A stretch of DNA of 5,646 bases. It comes from Bacteroidia bacterium. GTDB lineage: Bacteria; Bacteroidota; Bacteroidia; Chitinophagales; Saprospiraceae. Location: NCBI GenBank assembly GCA_030432855.1, contig JAUILM010000417.1, forward strand, positions 1-5,646. Direction: 5' to 3'. Shown piece by piece: positions 1 through 5,646 of this stretch. The position numbers and the translations under genes were made by a program. Positions within the stretch are counted from its first letter, which is position 1, and every line of letters starts with the position of its first letter. The notes below the pieces were generated by a model. The model searched no databases and was not told where the DNA came from. It worked only from the letters and a program-made list of their open reading frames with translations.

Positions 1-1
1 T

Positions 2-2626
2 ATTGCCGTTTCCTTCGACATCTCAGGAGATACGTTTCGCCATGAGTGGTATCCGGAATACAAGGCAAATCGGGAGGCTCAGCCCGAAGACATTACGATT
101 GCCATGCCGTACATCCGCTCGATAATCGAAGGATTCAACATCCCCATTATCACAAAGGAGGGTTATGAGGCGGACGATATTATAGGTACACTATCCAAGC
201 AAGCTGAAAAAGAAGGGTTTACCGTTTACATGGTCACACCTGACAAGGACTTTGGCCAACTGGTTTCAGAAAACATCTACCTGTATAAACCGTCCCGTCA
301 GGGGAATGGTGTGGACATTATGGGGGAAAAGGAAATTCTCGCCAATTGGAATATCGAACGGATCGATCAGGTGATTGATATGCTGGGGCTACAGGGCGAT
401 AGTGTAGATAATATACCCGGTATACCCGGGATTGGTCCTAAAACTGCATCCAAGCTTCTTGATAAGTATGATACTATCGAAGGCCTGATTGCCCATGCCG
501 ATGAATTAAAGGGAAAGCAAAAAGAGAGGGTGATAGAATTTGCCGACCAGGCGCTATTGTCCAAGAAACTTGCCACGATTGATATTGAAAGTCCTGTGGA
601 GTTTCACGAAGAGAATTTCAGACTGAGTCCCCTCAATCGAGAAAAGCTAGGGGAAATCTTTAAAGAGCTGGAATTCAGAACCTTATCTCAAAGCATCTTA
701 GGGGAGCAAGCTCAGAGTGGAGGTCAGCAGGAACTATTTGGAGGATCAGCCAGAAGCACTGGAACTAAGGTCAAAAAGGAAGCTCCTAAGAAGGCCCCGG
801 CGATGGCCGATAAAAACATCAAGAATACACCACACGAGTATCGATTGATCGAGTCCGATAAAGACCTGGAGGACCTTGCCGAACTCCTGAACCACCAGAC
901 ACTAATCTGCTTTGATACTGAGACAACGGGGTTGGATGCGAATGAAGCGGAGCTCATGGGTATCTCCTTTTCCATAGAGAAGGGCAAAGGATATTGGGTA
1001 CCTGTACCCTATGAAGAGGAAGGCATCCGCGCCATTCTTAACCGATTCAAGACGGTATTTGAAAATGAGAACATTGTTAAGATTGGTCAGAACATCAAAT
1101 ACGATGCGCTCATATTAAAGTGGTACGATATCGAATTGAAGGGTACCTATCATGATACCATGATATGTCACTATCTGTTAGAGCCTGAGATGAAACACTC
1201 GATGGACTACCTTTCAGAGACATACCTCAACTATGAACCCGTAAAGATCCAGACGCTCATTGGTAAGAAAGGCATTAGTCAACTTACTATGCGCCAGGCT
1301 GATCCGGAAAAAGTGCGGGATTATGCGGCGGAAGATGCAGATATCACACTTCAGCTCCATGAGTACTTGTTTCAGGAACTCCGAAATGAAAAACTTGAGA
1401 AGTTATATCTGGACATAGAGGAACCCTTGATTAAGGTGCTTGTGGATCTGGAATTCACCGGAGTAAACCTGGATCAGCAATATCTTAAAGACTATTCTCA
1501 GGAACTACAGGAATTGATCCTGGAACAAGAGAGTAAAATCTATAAAATAGCGGGTACCCATTTCAATATTGCCTCGCCCAAACAGGTCGGCGAGATATTG
1601 TTTGACAAGTTGAAGATACCCTACAGATGGCGACGCACTCGTACCGGACAATACTCTACTGACGAGGATAAAATGAATGAGCTGTCACAGGATAATGAAA
1701 TCGTAGCAGATATACTTCAACACAGGATGTACTCAAAATTGAAGTCCACTTACGTAGATGCCCTTCCTTTAATGGTCAATCCCAAGACCAATCGAATTCA
1801 TAGTTCGTTCAATCAGGCGTTGGCGGCCACGGGACGTCTCAGTTCTAACAATCCCAACCTGCAAAATATCCCCATCCGAACGCCGGAAGGTCGAAGAATC
1901 CGGAAGGCGTTTGTACCTGGAGATGCTGATCATGTGTTGCTTTCGGCCGATTACTCACAAATAGAACTTCGTCTGATCGCTGAAATCAGTGGTGATGAGG
2001 CCATGCTGGAGGCCTTTCAGAAAGGGCAGGATATCCACCGGGCTACTGCGGCACGTGTATATGACGTCCCATATGAAGAGGTAACTGATGACCAAAGGCG
2101 GAATGCCAAAACGGTAAATTTCAGCATAACCTATGGTGCCGGATCCACCAACCTGTCAAGACAGTTGGGCATCAAACGTACGGAGGCTAAGGCACTGATC
2201 GAACAGTACTTCAAGCAATATGCCGGGTTGAAGTCCTATATGGATTCCACCGTCGATTTCGCCAGAACAAAGGGCTACGTAGAAACCATGTTGGGTCGAA
2301 GGCGCAAGCTCCGTGACATTAATTCAAGGAATGGCATGTTGCGTAGTGGGGCCGAACGAATAGCTATCAACACACCCATTCAGGGTACTGCAGCGGATAT
2401 GATCAAACTGGCAATGATCAAAGTCTTTGACGCTATGCAGGCAGATCAGCTGAAGTCAAAAATGATCCTACAGGTCCATGACGAATTGGTATTTGATGTC
2501 TACAAACCCGAATTAGACACACTCAAGATGATCGTGGAAGAGCAAATGAAGAATGCAATACCCAATCTCAAAGTCCCTATCGTAGTGGGCATGGGTGTTG
2601 GCAATGACTGGCTGGAAGCACACTAA
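2..2626 (+). CDS. polA: DNA polymerase I, 5'-truncated by the window edge
   Basis: DNA polymerase I removes RNA primers and fills gaps in replication and repair. The reading frame is open from base 2, before the first in-frame ATG at 104, and those 34 codons encode conserved 5'-nuclease sequence (TFRHEWYPEYKANR). The true start is therefore upstream. In visible numbering (874 residues), the 5'-nuclease domain covers about 1-230, with EADDIIG at 56-62, TPDKDFGQLV at 79-88 and the helix-hairpin-helix GDSVDNIPGIPGIGPKTA near 132-149. A low-complexity linker covers about 236-278. The 3'-5' exonuclease keeps DTE (D305, E307), D368 in QNIKYD, and Y441/D445 in YAAED, so proofreading should be active. 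The polymerase domain has QNIP at 621-624, motif A DYSQIELR (D650), motif B RRNAKTVNFSITYG (K703, F707, Y711) and motif C VHDE (D827). Phe at the E. coli F762 position is the usual non-T7-like state. It stops just before a terminator and is convergent with the TPR gene. E. coli PolA has 928 residues, so roughly 55-75 are missing here. Confidence 0.98.
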   Translation: MAVSFDISGDTFRHEWYPEYKANREAQPEDITIAMPYIRSIIEGFNIPIITKEGYEADDIIGTLSKQAEKEGFTVYMVTPDKDFGQLVSENIYLYKPSRQGNGVDIMGEKEILANWNIERIDQVIDMLGLQGDSVDNIPGIPGIGPKTASKLLDKYDTIEGLIAHADELKGKQKERVIEFADQALLSKKLATIDIESPVEFHEENFRLSPLNREKLGEIFKELEFRTLSQSILGEQAQSGGQQELFGGSARSTGTKVKKEAPKKAPAMADKNIKNTPHEYRLIESDKDLEDLAELLNHQTLICFDTETTGLDANEAELMGISFSIEKGKGYWVPVPYEEEGIRAILNRFKTVFENENIVKIGQNIKYDALILKWYDIELKGTYHDTMICHYLLEPEMKHSMDYLSETYLNYEPVKIQTLIGKKGISQLTMRQADPEKVRDYAAEDADITLQLHEYLFQELRNEKLEKLYLDIEEPLIKVLVDLEFTGVNLDQQYLKDYSQELQELILEQESKIYKIAGTHFNIASPKQVGEILFDKLKIPYRWRRTRTGQYSTDEDKMNELSQDNEIVADILQHRMYSKLKSTYVDALPLMVNPKTNRIHSSFNQALAATGRLSSNNPNLQNIPIRTPEGRRIRKAFVPGDADHVLLSADYSQIELRLIAEISGDEAMLEAFQKGQDIHRATAARVYDVPYEEVTDDQRRNAKTVNFSITYGAGSTNLSRQLGIKRTEAKALIEQYFKQYAGLKSYMDSTVDFARTKGYVETMLGRRRKLRDINSRNGMLRSGAERIAINTPIQGTAADMIKLAMIKVFDAMQADQLKSKMILQVHDELVFDVYKPELDTLKMIVEEQMKNAIPNLKVPIVVGMGVGNDWLEAH

Positions 2627-2638
2627 TATATATAGACG

Positions 2639-2670
2639 AAAAAAGGCGATCTACAAAGACCGCCTTTTTC
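2639..2670. terminator. Bidirectional intrinsic terminator between convergent genes
   Basis: Arms 2640-2652 (AAAAAGGCGATCT) and 2657-2669 (AGACCGCCTTTTT) enclose the 4-base loop ACAA. Twelve of 13 positions pair. The exception, 2649 against 2660, is A-C in the plus-strand RNA but a G-U wobble in the minus-strand RNA, so the minus transcript forms an unbroken stem. An A-run on the left and a T-run on the right provide a U-tract in both directions. It lies 13 bases after the polA stop and about 25 bases beyond the TPR stop, so it fits both genes. This is read from the sequence; activity is inferred. Confidence 0.9.
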
Positions 2671-2694
2671 TGTTTCTTTTCGGATTCAATTCAT

Positions 2695-4104
2695 CTACAT
2701 GACTTCCGTCATATAGTAGTTTATCAGCTGATGTACGGGTACATCTTCTTTTAACTCGGGTAATATTTCAAAAATAATAGGTGCCAATTTGATATCGTCT
2801 ATCAATGCCAGGCGTAAGGTTTCCATTCCATCCTTCTTGTTGCCCATGGACAGCTGACAGGCTGCTTTACAATATGACAACTCAGGTCCCACCGCATTGT
2901 ACTCACCCTCTTCCAGCACTTCCAAAGCCTTTTCAGGTTCTCCAAGTTTAAGCAGGAATGTAGCGTGGTCCTTCCAGATTTCGGACTGTTCAGGTCCAAT
3001 CTCGGTGGCTTTCAAATAATAATAGTGGGCTTTGGCAAATTCTCCAACTTTTGAAAAAGCGAGTGCGAGATGGCTAAAGTACTCTTCTCGTCTATCTTCT
3101 ATTTCAATCGCTTTAAAGTAAGCGTTGATAGCACTGAGCCAACGATCTTCCCGTGCGTGACAGGTACCGAGGTAGAAGTACACCTCATCGTTATAAGGGT
3201 CCAGTTTAGAAGCTTTATTAAAGTAGTCCTTCGCATTTGTGAAGTCCTCCATCTTCAAATAACACTCTCCAATATCCGCCAGCAAATCAGAGTCCGGACC
3301 GAATAACTCCAACGCTTCCTTGTAGAAGGCAAGTGCTTTGTGATAGTTAGTGGTCTGAAAACAAAGATCAGCACAATCTCGATACCCCAACTCAAACTCT
3401 TCGTTGATAATGAATGAGTACTCATACGACTCAATGGCTTCCTCGTATTTTCTGGTACATGAATAAGCATGTCCCAGATTGTACCAGGCGAGATATGAAT
3501 AGGGTTGTTTGTTGATTATCTCTTTGTGGAAAAGTATACTCTCCTTATACTTCTTCGTCAGTTCAGTACAAACCCAAACCCGCTCTAGCGCTTCTTCATT
3601 GTTTGGGTTATGATGTAGTGATTCTTTCAGGCTCTCAAACATGTTATCATACTCTTTCAAGCATTCAAACACCTGAGCCTCGCATAGGTAAATGTCACTG
3701 AGCTCTTCACTACTTGCCTTGCCTTTAATTCTACCTATTAATTGCAACGCTTTCGTGTACTGTCCCAAGGAACTTAAGATCTTTGCTCTGAGTAGATGGA
3801 TATCCAGTTCAGCAGGTGCAAATACTTCTGCCTGGTCTAAAATCGACATCGCTTTTTCAGAGTTTCTCGTTGCAAGAAAGAGCTGTGCCTTCTTGATGTG
3901 AAAATCCGCTGAAAAGCTATACTGGCTCAAAGCGTGATCGGCTACTTCAATGGCCTTCTCAAACAAGAATTCCTTCTCGTAGTAGTTGATCAGTTTTAAA
4001 AAATCTTGTTCCTCTAAAAAGCTGACATTTCCTTCCTGTGACATTGTCTCAAATTCATTCACTAACAGAATCAGCGAATGGTCTTGATCGGAATTATATT
4101 TCAT
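2695..4104 (-). CDS. Tetratricopeptide repeat (TPR) protein
   Basis: This 469-residue protein is predicted to be almost wholly alpha-helical and built from about 11-12 consecutive 34-residue TPR units between residues 33 and 440. The clearest are 203-236 (AWYNLGHAYSCTRKYEEAIESY), 237-270 (YHKALAFYKEALELF), 271-304 (LLADIGECYLKMEDFTNAKDYF), 305-338 (YFYLGTCHAREDRWLSAINAYF) and 339-372. TPR arrays form superhelical scaffolds that bind peptides or proteins. No catalytic domain, signal peptide or membrane segment is seen, so it is probably cytoplasmic. The acidic N-terminus (about 1-32) and the tail after 440 are not repeat-like. The ATG at 4104 is the first after in-frame stops 16 and 22 bases upstream, which fixes the start. 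No Shine-Dalgarno is present, since CCCCTTGGTAAC precedes the ATG. It is convergent with polA and shares its terminator. Its partner and process cannot be told from sequence. The TPR assignment is firm and the function unknown. Confidence 0.93.
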   Translation of the reverse strand: MKYNSDQDHSLILLVNEFETMSQEGNVSFLEEQDFLKLINYYEKEFLFEKAIEVADHALSQYSFSADFHIKKAQLFLATRNSEKAMSILDQAEVFAPAELDIHLLRAKILSSLGQYTKALQLIGRIKGKASSEELSDIYLCEAQVFECLKEYDNMFESLKESLHHNPNNEEALERVWVCTELTKKYKESILFHKEIINKQPYSYLAWYNLGHAYSCTRKYEEAIESYEYSFIINEEFELGYRDCADLCFQTTNYHKALAFYKEALELFGPDSDLLADIGECYLKMEDFTNAKDYFNKASKLDPYNDEVYFYLGTCHAREDRWLSAINAYFKAIEIEDRREEYFSHLALAFSKVGEFAKAHYYYLKATEIGPEQSEIWKDHATFLLKLGEPEKALEVLEEGEYNAVGPELSYCKAACQLSMGNKKDGMETLRLALIDDIKLAPIIFEILPELKEDVPVHQLINYYMTEVM

Positions 4105-4112
4105 GTTACCAA

Positions 4113-4184
4113 GGGGGATTTAGCTTTACGCCATAAAATAAGCAAATAATCACCACTGCACGTATACAATCCCCCCTCTTTTTT
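4113..4184. repeat. Inverted repeat GGGGGATT / AATCCCCC in the TPR leader
   Basis: GGGGGATT (4113-4120) and AATCCCCC (4168-4175) are perfect 8-bp complements separated by 47 bases. In the minus-strand RNA the second arm (AAUCCCCC) ends only 8 bases before the TPR start codon, so pairing would form a stem beside the ribosome-binding zone if transcription begins upstream of 4176. On the plus strand the right arm is followed by CTCTTTTTT, which makes it resemble a terminator with an oversized loop. No plus-strand gene needs ending there. The pairing is visible; the role is inferred. Confidence 0.5.
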
Positions 4185-4211
4185 CGTCTCTAACGGGCTT
4201 ATTTTTCTTGA

Positions 4212-4238
4212 ATTACTATTAATTCTAATAAGAGTAAT
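4212..4238. repeat. AT-rich hairpin with a 3-base bulge
   Basis: ATTAC (4212-4216) pairs with GTAAT (4234-4238), and TATTA (4217-4221) pairs with TAATA (4226-4230). This gives a 10-bp stem with an ATTC loop and a bulge AGA at 4231-4233. It lies about 110 bases upstream of the TPR start, next to a second inverted repeat. Being AT-rich it is weak, and such a match can arise by chance in this composition. Confidence 0.4.
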
Positions 4239-4242
4239 CTAC

Positions 4243-4289
4243 AGTCTTACAACAACTTAAATATTATAACTTCTTTAAATTGTAAGACT
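4243..4289. repeat. Perfect 10-bp inverted repeat AGTCTTACAA / TTGTAAGACT
   Basis: The arms at 4243-4252 and 4280-4289 are perfectly complementary over 10 bases, with 27 bases between them. Inside, TTAAA (4257-4261) can pair with TTTAA (4274-4278), extending the hairpin across a small internal loop. The right arm also contains AAGAC (4284-4288), which can instead pair with GTCTT (4294-4298), so two folds compete. No U-tract follows on either strand, which argues against a terminator. It could be a protein-binding operator pair or a structured leader of the TPR gene. Confidence 0.55.
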
Positions 4290-4308
4290 TAGTGTCTTTA
4301 ACCTATTC

Positions 4309-4358
4309 TAACACATGAAGAAATATATGACATCTAATCATCAGACCTTATTGTGTTA
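4309..4358. repeat. 7-bp inverted repeat TAACACA / TGTGTTA
   Basis: The arms at 4309-4315 and 4352-4358 are perfect complements with a 36-base spacer. Short arms and a long spacer in AT-rich DNA make a chance match quite possible. It is recorded because it continues the run of inverted repeats through this intergenic region. Confidence 0.25.
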
Positions 4359-4465
4359 AATTTTGAGTTCCCTACGTGGTATTAAATTCAACTACTATGT
4401 GTATCTCACTGACCATATCATAATAGTATTTTTACGTACGGTTGTGCCTGGCTTTCTTTCCCACA

Positions 4466-4505
4466 TTTTGCCACGATAAAACTATGTAATCATGGTAAAA
4501 TTACC
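4466..4505. repeat. Hairpin overlapping the near-palindrome GGTAA-AA-TTACC
   Basis: CCACGAT (4471-4477) pairs with ATCATGG (4489-4495), apart from one position that is C-A on the plus RNA and a G-U wobble on the minus RNA. TTTT (4466-4469) pairs with AAAA (4497-4500) outside a further G/T position. The right arm overlaps GGTAAAATTACC (4494-4505), which has perfect 5-bp half-sites around a 2-base centre and resembles a small operator. It lies between the Spy-like stop and the TPR promoter region. No U-tract follows on either strand. Confidence 0.4.
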
Positions 4506-4648
4506 GCTTCGTATGTAATTGTTATAGTAGTTATAAAACGCGGTTTTTCTTCTATTTGATTGAGTATCAGTGGCCTGGTTTCTGATAAGTCCATTACCGC
4601 AAAAATTACTTATTTTCTTACATCTCGCCCTCTGGATAAGACTAGTTC

Positions 4649-5083
4649 TCAGTTCCTGTTTCCGGCATTTCTGCGTTGGTTCATGATGCGCAGTAAGCGC
4701 TCCTTAAATTGGCGTTCGGCAGCATATAGTTTGAGGATTTTTCTTGGGGTGAGAATGCTTCTCAATTGATTGGTATAGTCAATTTTTGCCGTCAAGACCT
4801 GTTGCTCAATGTCCAAAACCTTATCCAGGTGATCAGCAGCCTCCTGGTCACTCATTAAGCCCATTCCCCTGGCAGGCACCTTCTGCTTATTAAGTGCTAT
4901 TTCTTTATCTCTATACTCATTATATACGGGCCAAAACTGCTGAGCTTCCTGTGGGGTCAGTTGAAGTTGCTCAGTGATAAATGCAATTCGTTGTGCCTCA
5001 ATACGATCCTGAAGTCGTCCATCTTGTGCCAGTGCTACTAGAGCAATGGTCACAAAAGTCAAAGCCATTATATATCGTTTCAT
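4649..5083 (-). CDS. Secreted Spy/CpxP-like periplasmic protein of an ECF sigma-factor operon
   Basis: The 144-residue precursor has a clear signal peptide: Lys2-Arg3, a hydrophobic core about 6-17, and ALA at 17-19, with cleavage likely before Gln20. There is no lipobox cysteine. The mature helical protein carries two LTP motifs, LTPQEAQQF (42-50) and LTPRKILKLY (111-120), the pattern of Spy/CpxP/ZraP-type proteins. These form alpha-helical hooked hairpins and act as periplasmic chaperones or stress sensors. Similar Bacteroidota proteins are often labelled sensor of ECF-type sigma factor. It has one His and no Cys, so no obvious metal site. Residues 114-144 are strongly basic (10 Lys/Arg, 2 Glu). 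It starts 32 bases after the candidate anti-sigma gene on the same strand, so the two are probably co-transcribed. Stops in frame just upstream (TGA TGA CTT TAA) fix the ATG, which has no Shine-Dalgarno. Family is likely; the exact role is inferred. Confidence 0.85.
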   Translation of the reverse strand: MKRYIMALTFVTIALVALAQDGRLQDRIEAQRIAFITEQLQLTPQEAQQFWPVYNEYRDKEIALNKQKVPARGMGLMSDQEAADHLDKVLDIEQQVLTAKIDYTNQLRSILTPRKILKLYAAERQFKERLLRIMNQRRNAGNRN

Positions 5084-5115
5084 CAGATTAAGTTTTTAAA
5101 GTCATCAATTGTTAG

Positions 5116-5601
5116 TCATAACATGCTTTCTATAGTCTCCATATCGATATCATCCAGCATTTCGGGCAGTAAAGATTCCAGCTCTCCTTCTTCGAAGGAT
5201 CCTTCCAGAATATCAGTCTCCAGGTGTAGATCTTCACGGAGAAAGTCATCCTCCTCAAACTCATACAGGTTTTCCAATACATAGGATTCTATCTCTTCCA
5301 GGGAAATCTCTTGCACCCAATCTTCAGCAATCGCATCGTTGCTATGTCGGTTCTGTAAAAGAAAGAGAGACACGATCAACATCAATGCAATGGCAGCGGC
5401 ATAGCTTAGAGGCTTCCTCCATGATGCATTCAATCGTCTGATCTTACCCTCATCTCTCGATGCTTCCTGCGCTGTATTGACCTTATCCATTATGGCACCT
5501 GAAAGGTCTTCAAAGTACCCCTCGGGCACTTTAAATGGATCCTTATTCCCAATTTTTTTGAGAATGGATGGTTCCTTCCCTGTATGTTGTTCTTCTTGCA
5601 T
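5116..5601 (-). CDS. Single-pass membrane protein, candidate anti-sigma factor
   Basis: The 161-residue protein has a cytoplasmic part (about 1-64), one membrane helix (about 65-83) and a C-terminal domain (about 84-161). The basic run KIRRLNASWRK just before the helix supports an N-in topology by the positive-inside rule. DPFKVPEGYFEDL (21-33) is a motif seen in Bacteroidota proteins encoded next to ECF sigma factors, where an anti-sigma role is presumed. There is no Cys, so the zinc HxxxCxxC motif of ZAS-type anti-sigma factors is absent. The outer domain is extraordinarily acidic: 27 of residues 93-161 are Asp or Glu and only one is Arg. The ATG is the first codon choice after an in-frame TAA that ends the upstream gene, 9 bases away. 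AAGAGG lies there but only one base from the ATG, which is too close for a normal Shine-Dalgarno. Position between a sigma-like tail and a Spy-like gene supports the call, but no biochemical signature proves it. Confidence 0.75.
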   Translation of the reverse strand: MQEEQHTGKEPSILKKIGNKDPFKVPEGYFEDLSGAIMDKVNTAQEASRDEGKIRRLNASWRKPLSYAAAIALMLIVSLFLLQNRHSNDAIAEDWVQEISLEEIESYVLENLYEFEEDDFLREDLHLETDILEGSFEEGELESLLPEMLDDIDMETIESML

Positions 5602-5610
5602 ACCTCTTAT

Positions 5611-5646
5611 TTAGACTTCTACATCTTTCACAAATTGCTCAATCTT
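5611..5646 (-). CDS. 3' end of an upstream gene, probably an ECF sigma factor
   Basis: Of the three minus-strand frames entering from the right edge, only one stays open. It gives KIEQFVKDVEV and then TAA at 5613-5611. The stop lies 9 bases before the ATG of the membrane-protein gene, the tight spacing of an operon. The 11 residues carry no diagnostic motif. The sigma-factor identity rests only on the usual gene order in Bacteroidota: ECF sigma factor, PFKVPEGYF membrane protein, Spy-like secreted protein. The existence of a gene here is fairly sure; its identity is inferred. Confidence 0.55.
   Translation of the reverse strand, partial: KIEQFVKDVEV

Larger units (their letters stand above)
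4105..4648. other. Long AT-rich intergenic region with several inverted repeats
   Basis: This 544-bp stretch lies between two minus-strand genes: the TPR gene downstream and the Spy-like gene upstream. Its central part is clearly richer in A+T than the genes, with only 64 G/C among the 240 bases of 4201-4440. No credible protein gene, tRNA or known riboswitch was recognised on either strand. It holds the leader and promoter of the TPR gene and the 3' end of the sigma-factor operon. It contains at least five inverted repeats, listed separately where strong. No good intrinsic terminator was found after the Spy-like stop. The best candidate there is a weak 5-bp stem (CTTAT/ATAAG) followed by a T5 run. 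Confidence 0.8.

Noticed and set aside
104..106. ATG at 104 as the start of polA
   Set aside because: The 34 upstream codons are open and encode conserved 5'-nuclease sequence, so this Met is internal.
724..987. Minus-strand ORF of 87 codons inside polA
   Set aside because: It is antisense to the PolA linker and exonuclease motif I; the apparent protein is a by-product of the coding strand.
3070..3306. Plus-strand ORF of 78 codons inside the TPR gene
   Set aside because: It is fully antisense to a region of clear TPR repeats and shows no motif or start signal.
4143..4170. Possible Bacteroidota promoter for the TPR gene on the minus strand: ATTG, 16 bases, ATTATTTG
   Set aside because: Only the TTTG part fits the TAnnTTTG -7 element, and the 16-base spacing is shorter than the usual 19-21. 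No other convincing -33/-7 pair was found.
4315..4359. Short plus-strand ORF of 14 codons (MKKYMTSNHQTLLC)
   Set aside because: Too short, no ribosome-binding site or promoter, no repeated amino-acid codons as in a leader peptide, and overlapping an inverted repeat in AT-rich DNA.
4585..4613. ATAAGT / ACTTAT inverted repeat as terminator of the sigma-factor operon
   Set aside because: The stem is only 6 bp and AT-rich, with a 17-base loop. On the minus strand it is followed by CAGAAACC, not a T-tract.
4560..4769. Plus-strand ORF of 69 codons
   Set aside because: Most of it is antisense to the well-supported Spy-like gene, its protein has no recognisable features, and the other strand has a signal peptide and family motifs.

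Overview
The window looks like a piece of a Bacteroidota chromosome, most likely of the Cytophagales type. This is inferred from the protein style: a PolA ending in GNDWLEAH, a small membrane protein with the PFKVPEGYF motif, and a secreted LTPQEAQQFWPVYNEY-type protein. It is also inferred from the near absence of Shine-Dalgarno sequences before the start codons. No ribosomal RNA or other decisive marker gene is present.

Layout. Positions 2-2626 (+) hold most of polA, DNA polymerase I; its first roughly 55-75 codons lie outside the window. A short 68-bp gap follows, with one strong hairpin flanked by an A-tract and a T-tract that can serve as a bidirectional terminator. It separates polA from a convergent gene at 2695-4104 (-), which encodes a cytoplasmic protein made almost entirely of TPR repeats. 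Next comes a 544-bp AT-rich stretch without a credible gene (4105-4648) but with several inverted repeats. From 4649 to the right edge lies a compact minus-strand operon, read right to left. It contains the last 11 codons of a gene that is probably an ECF sigma factor, then a single-pass membrane protein that is a candidate anti-sigma factor (5116-5601). Last is a secreted Spy/CpxP-like protein (4649-5083).

How the genes work together. PolA is housekeeping: gap filling, primer removal and repair. All visible catalytic residues of its three domains are intact. The operon at the right has the form of an envelope-stress sensing module: cytoplasmic sigma factor, membrane tether and periplasmic sensor or chaperone. 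It is comparable in parts to CnrH/CnrY/CnrX. The most interesting feature is a charge match. The predicted periplasmic part of the membrane protein is extremely acidic, while the last 31 residues of the secreted Spy-like partner are strongly basic, which suggests that they bind each other. The TPR protein has no obvious functional link to either neighbour.

I did not find a mobile element, CRISPR array, tRNA or other clearly novel system. The second-look items are the charge-matched pair, the inverted repeats upstream of the TPR gene, and a putative sliding-clamp motif in the PolA linker.
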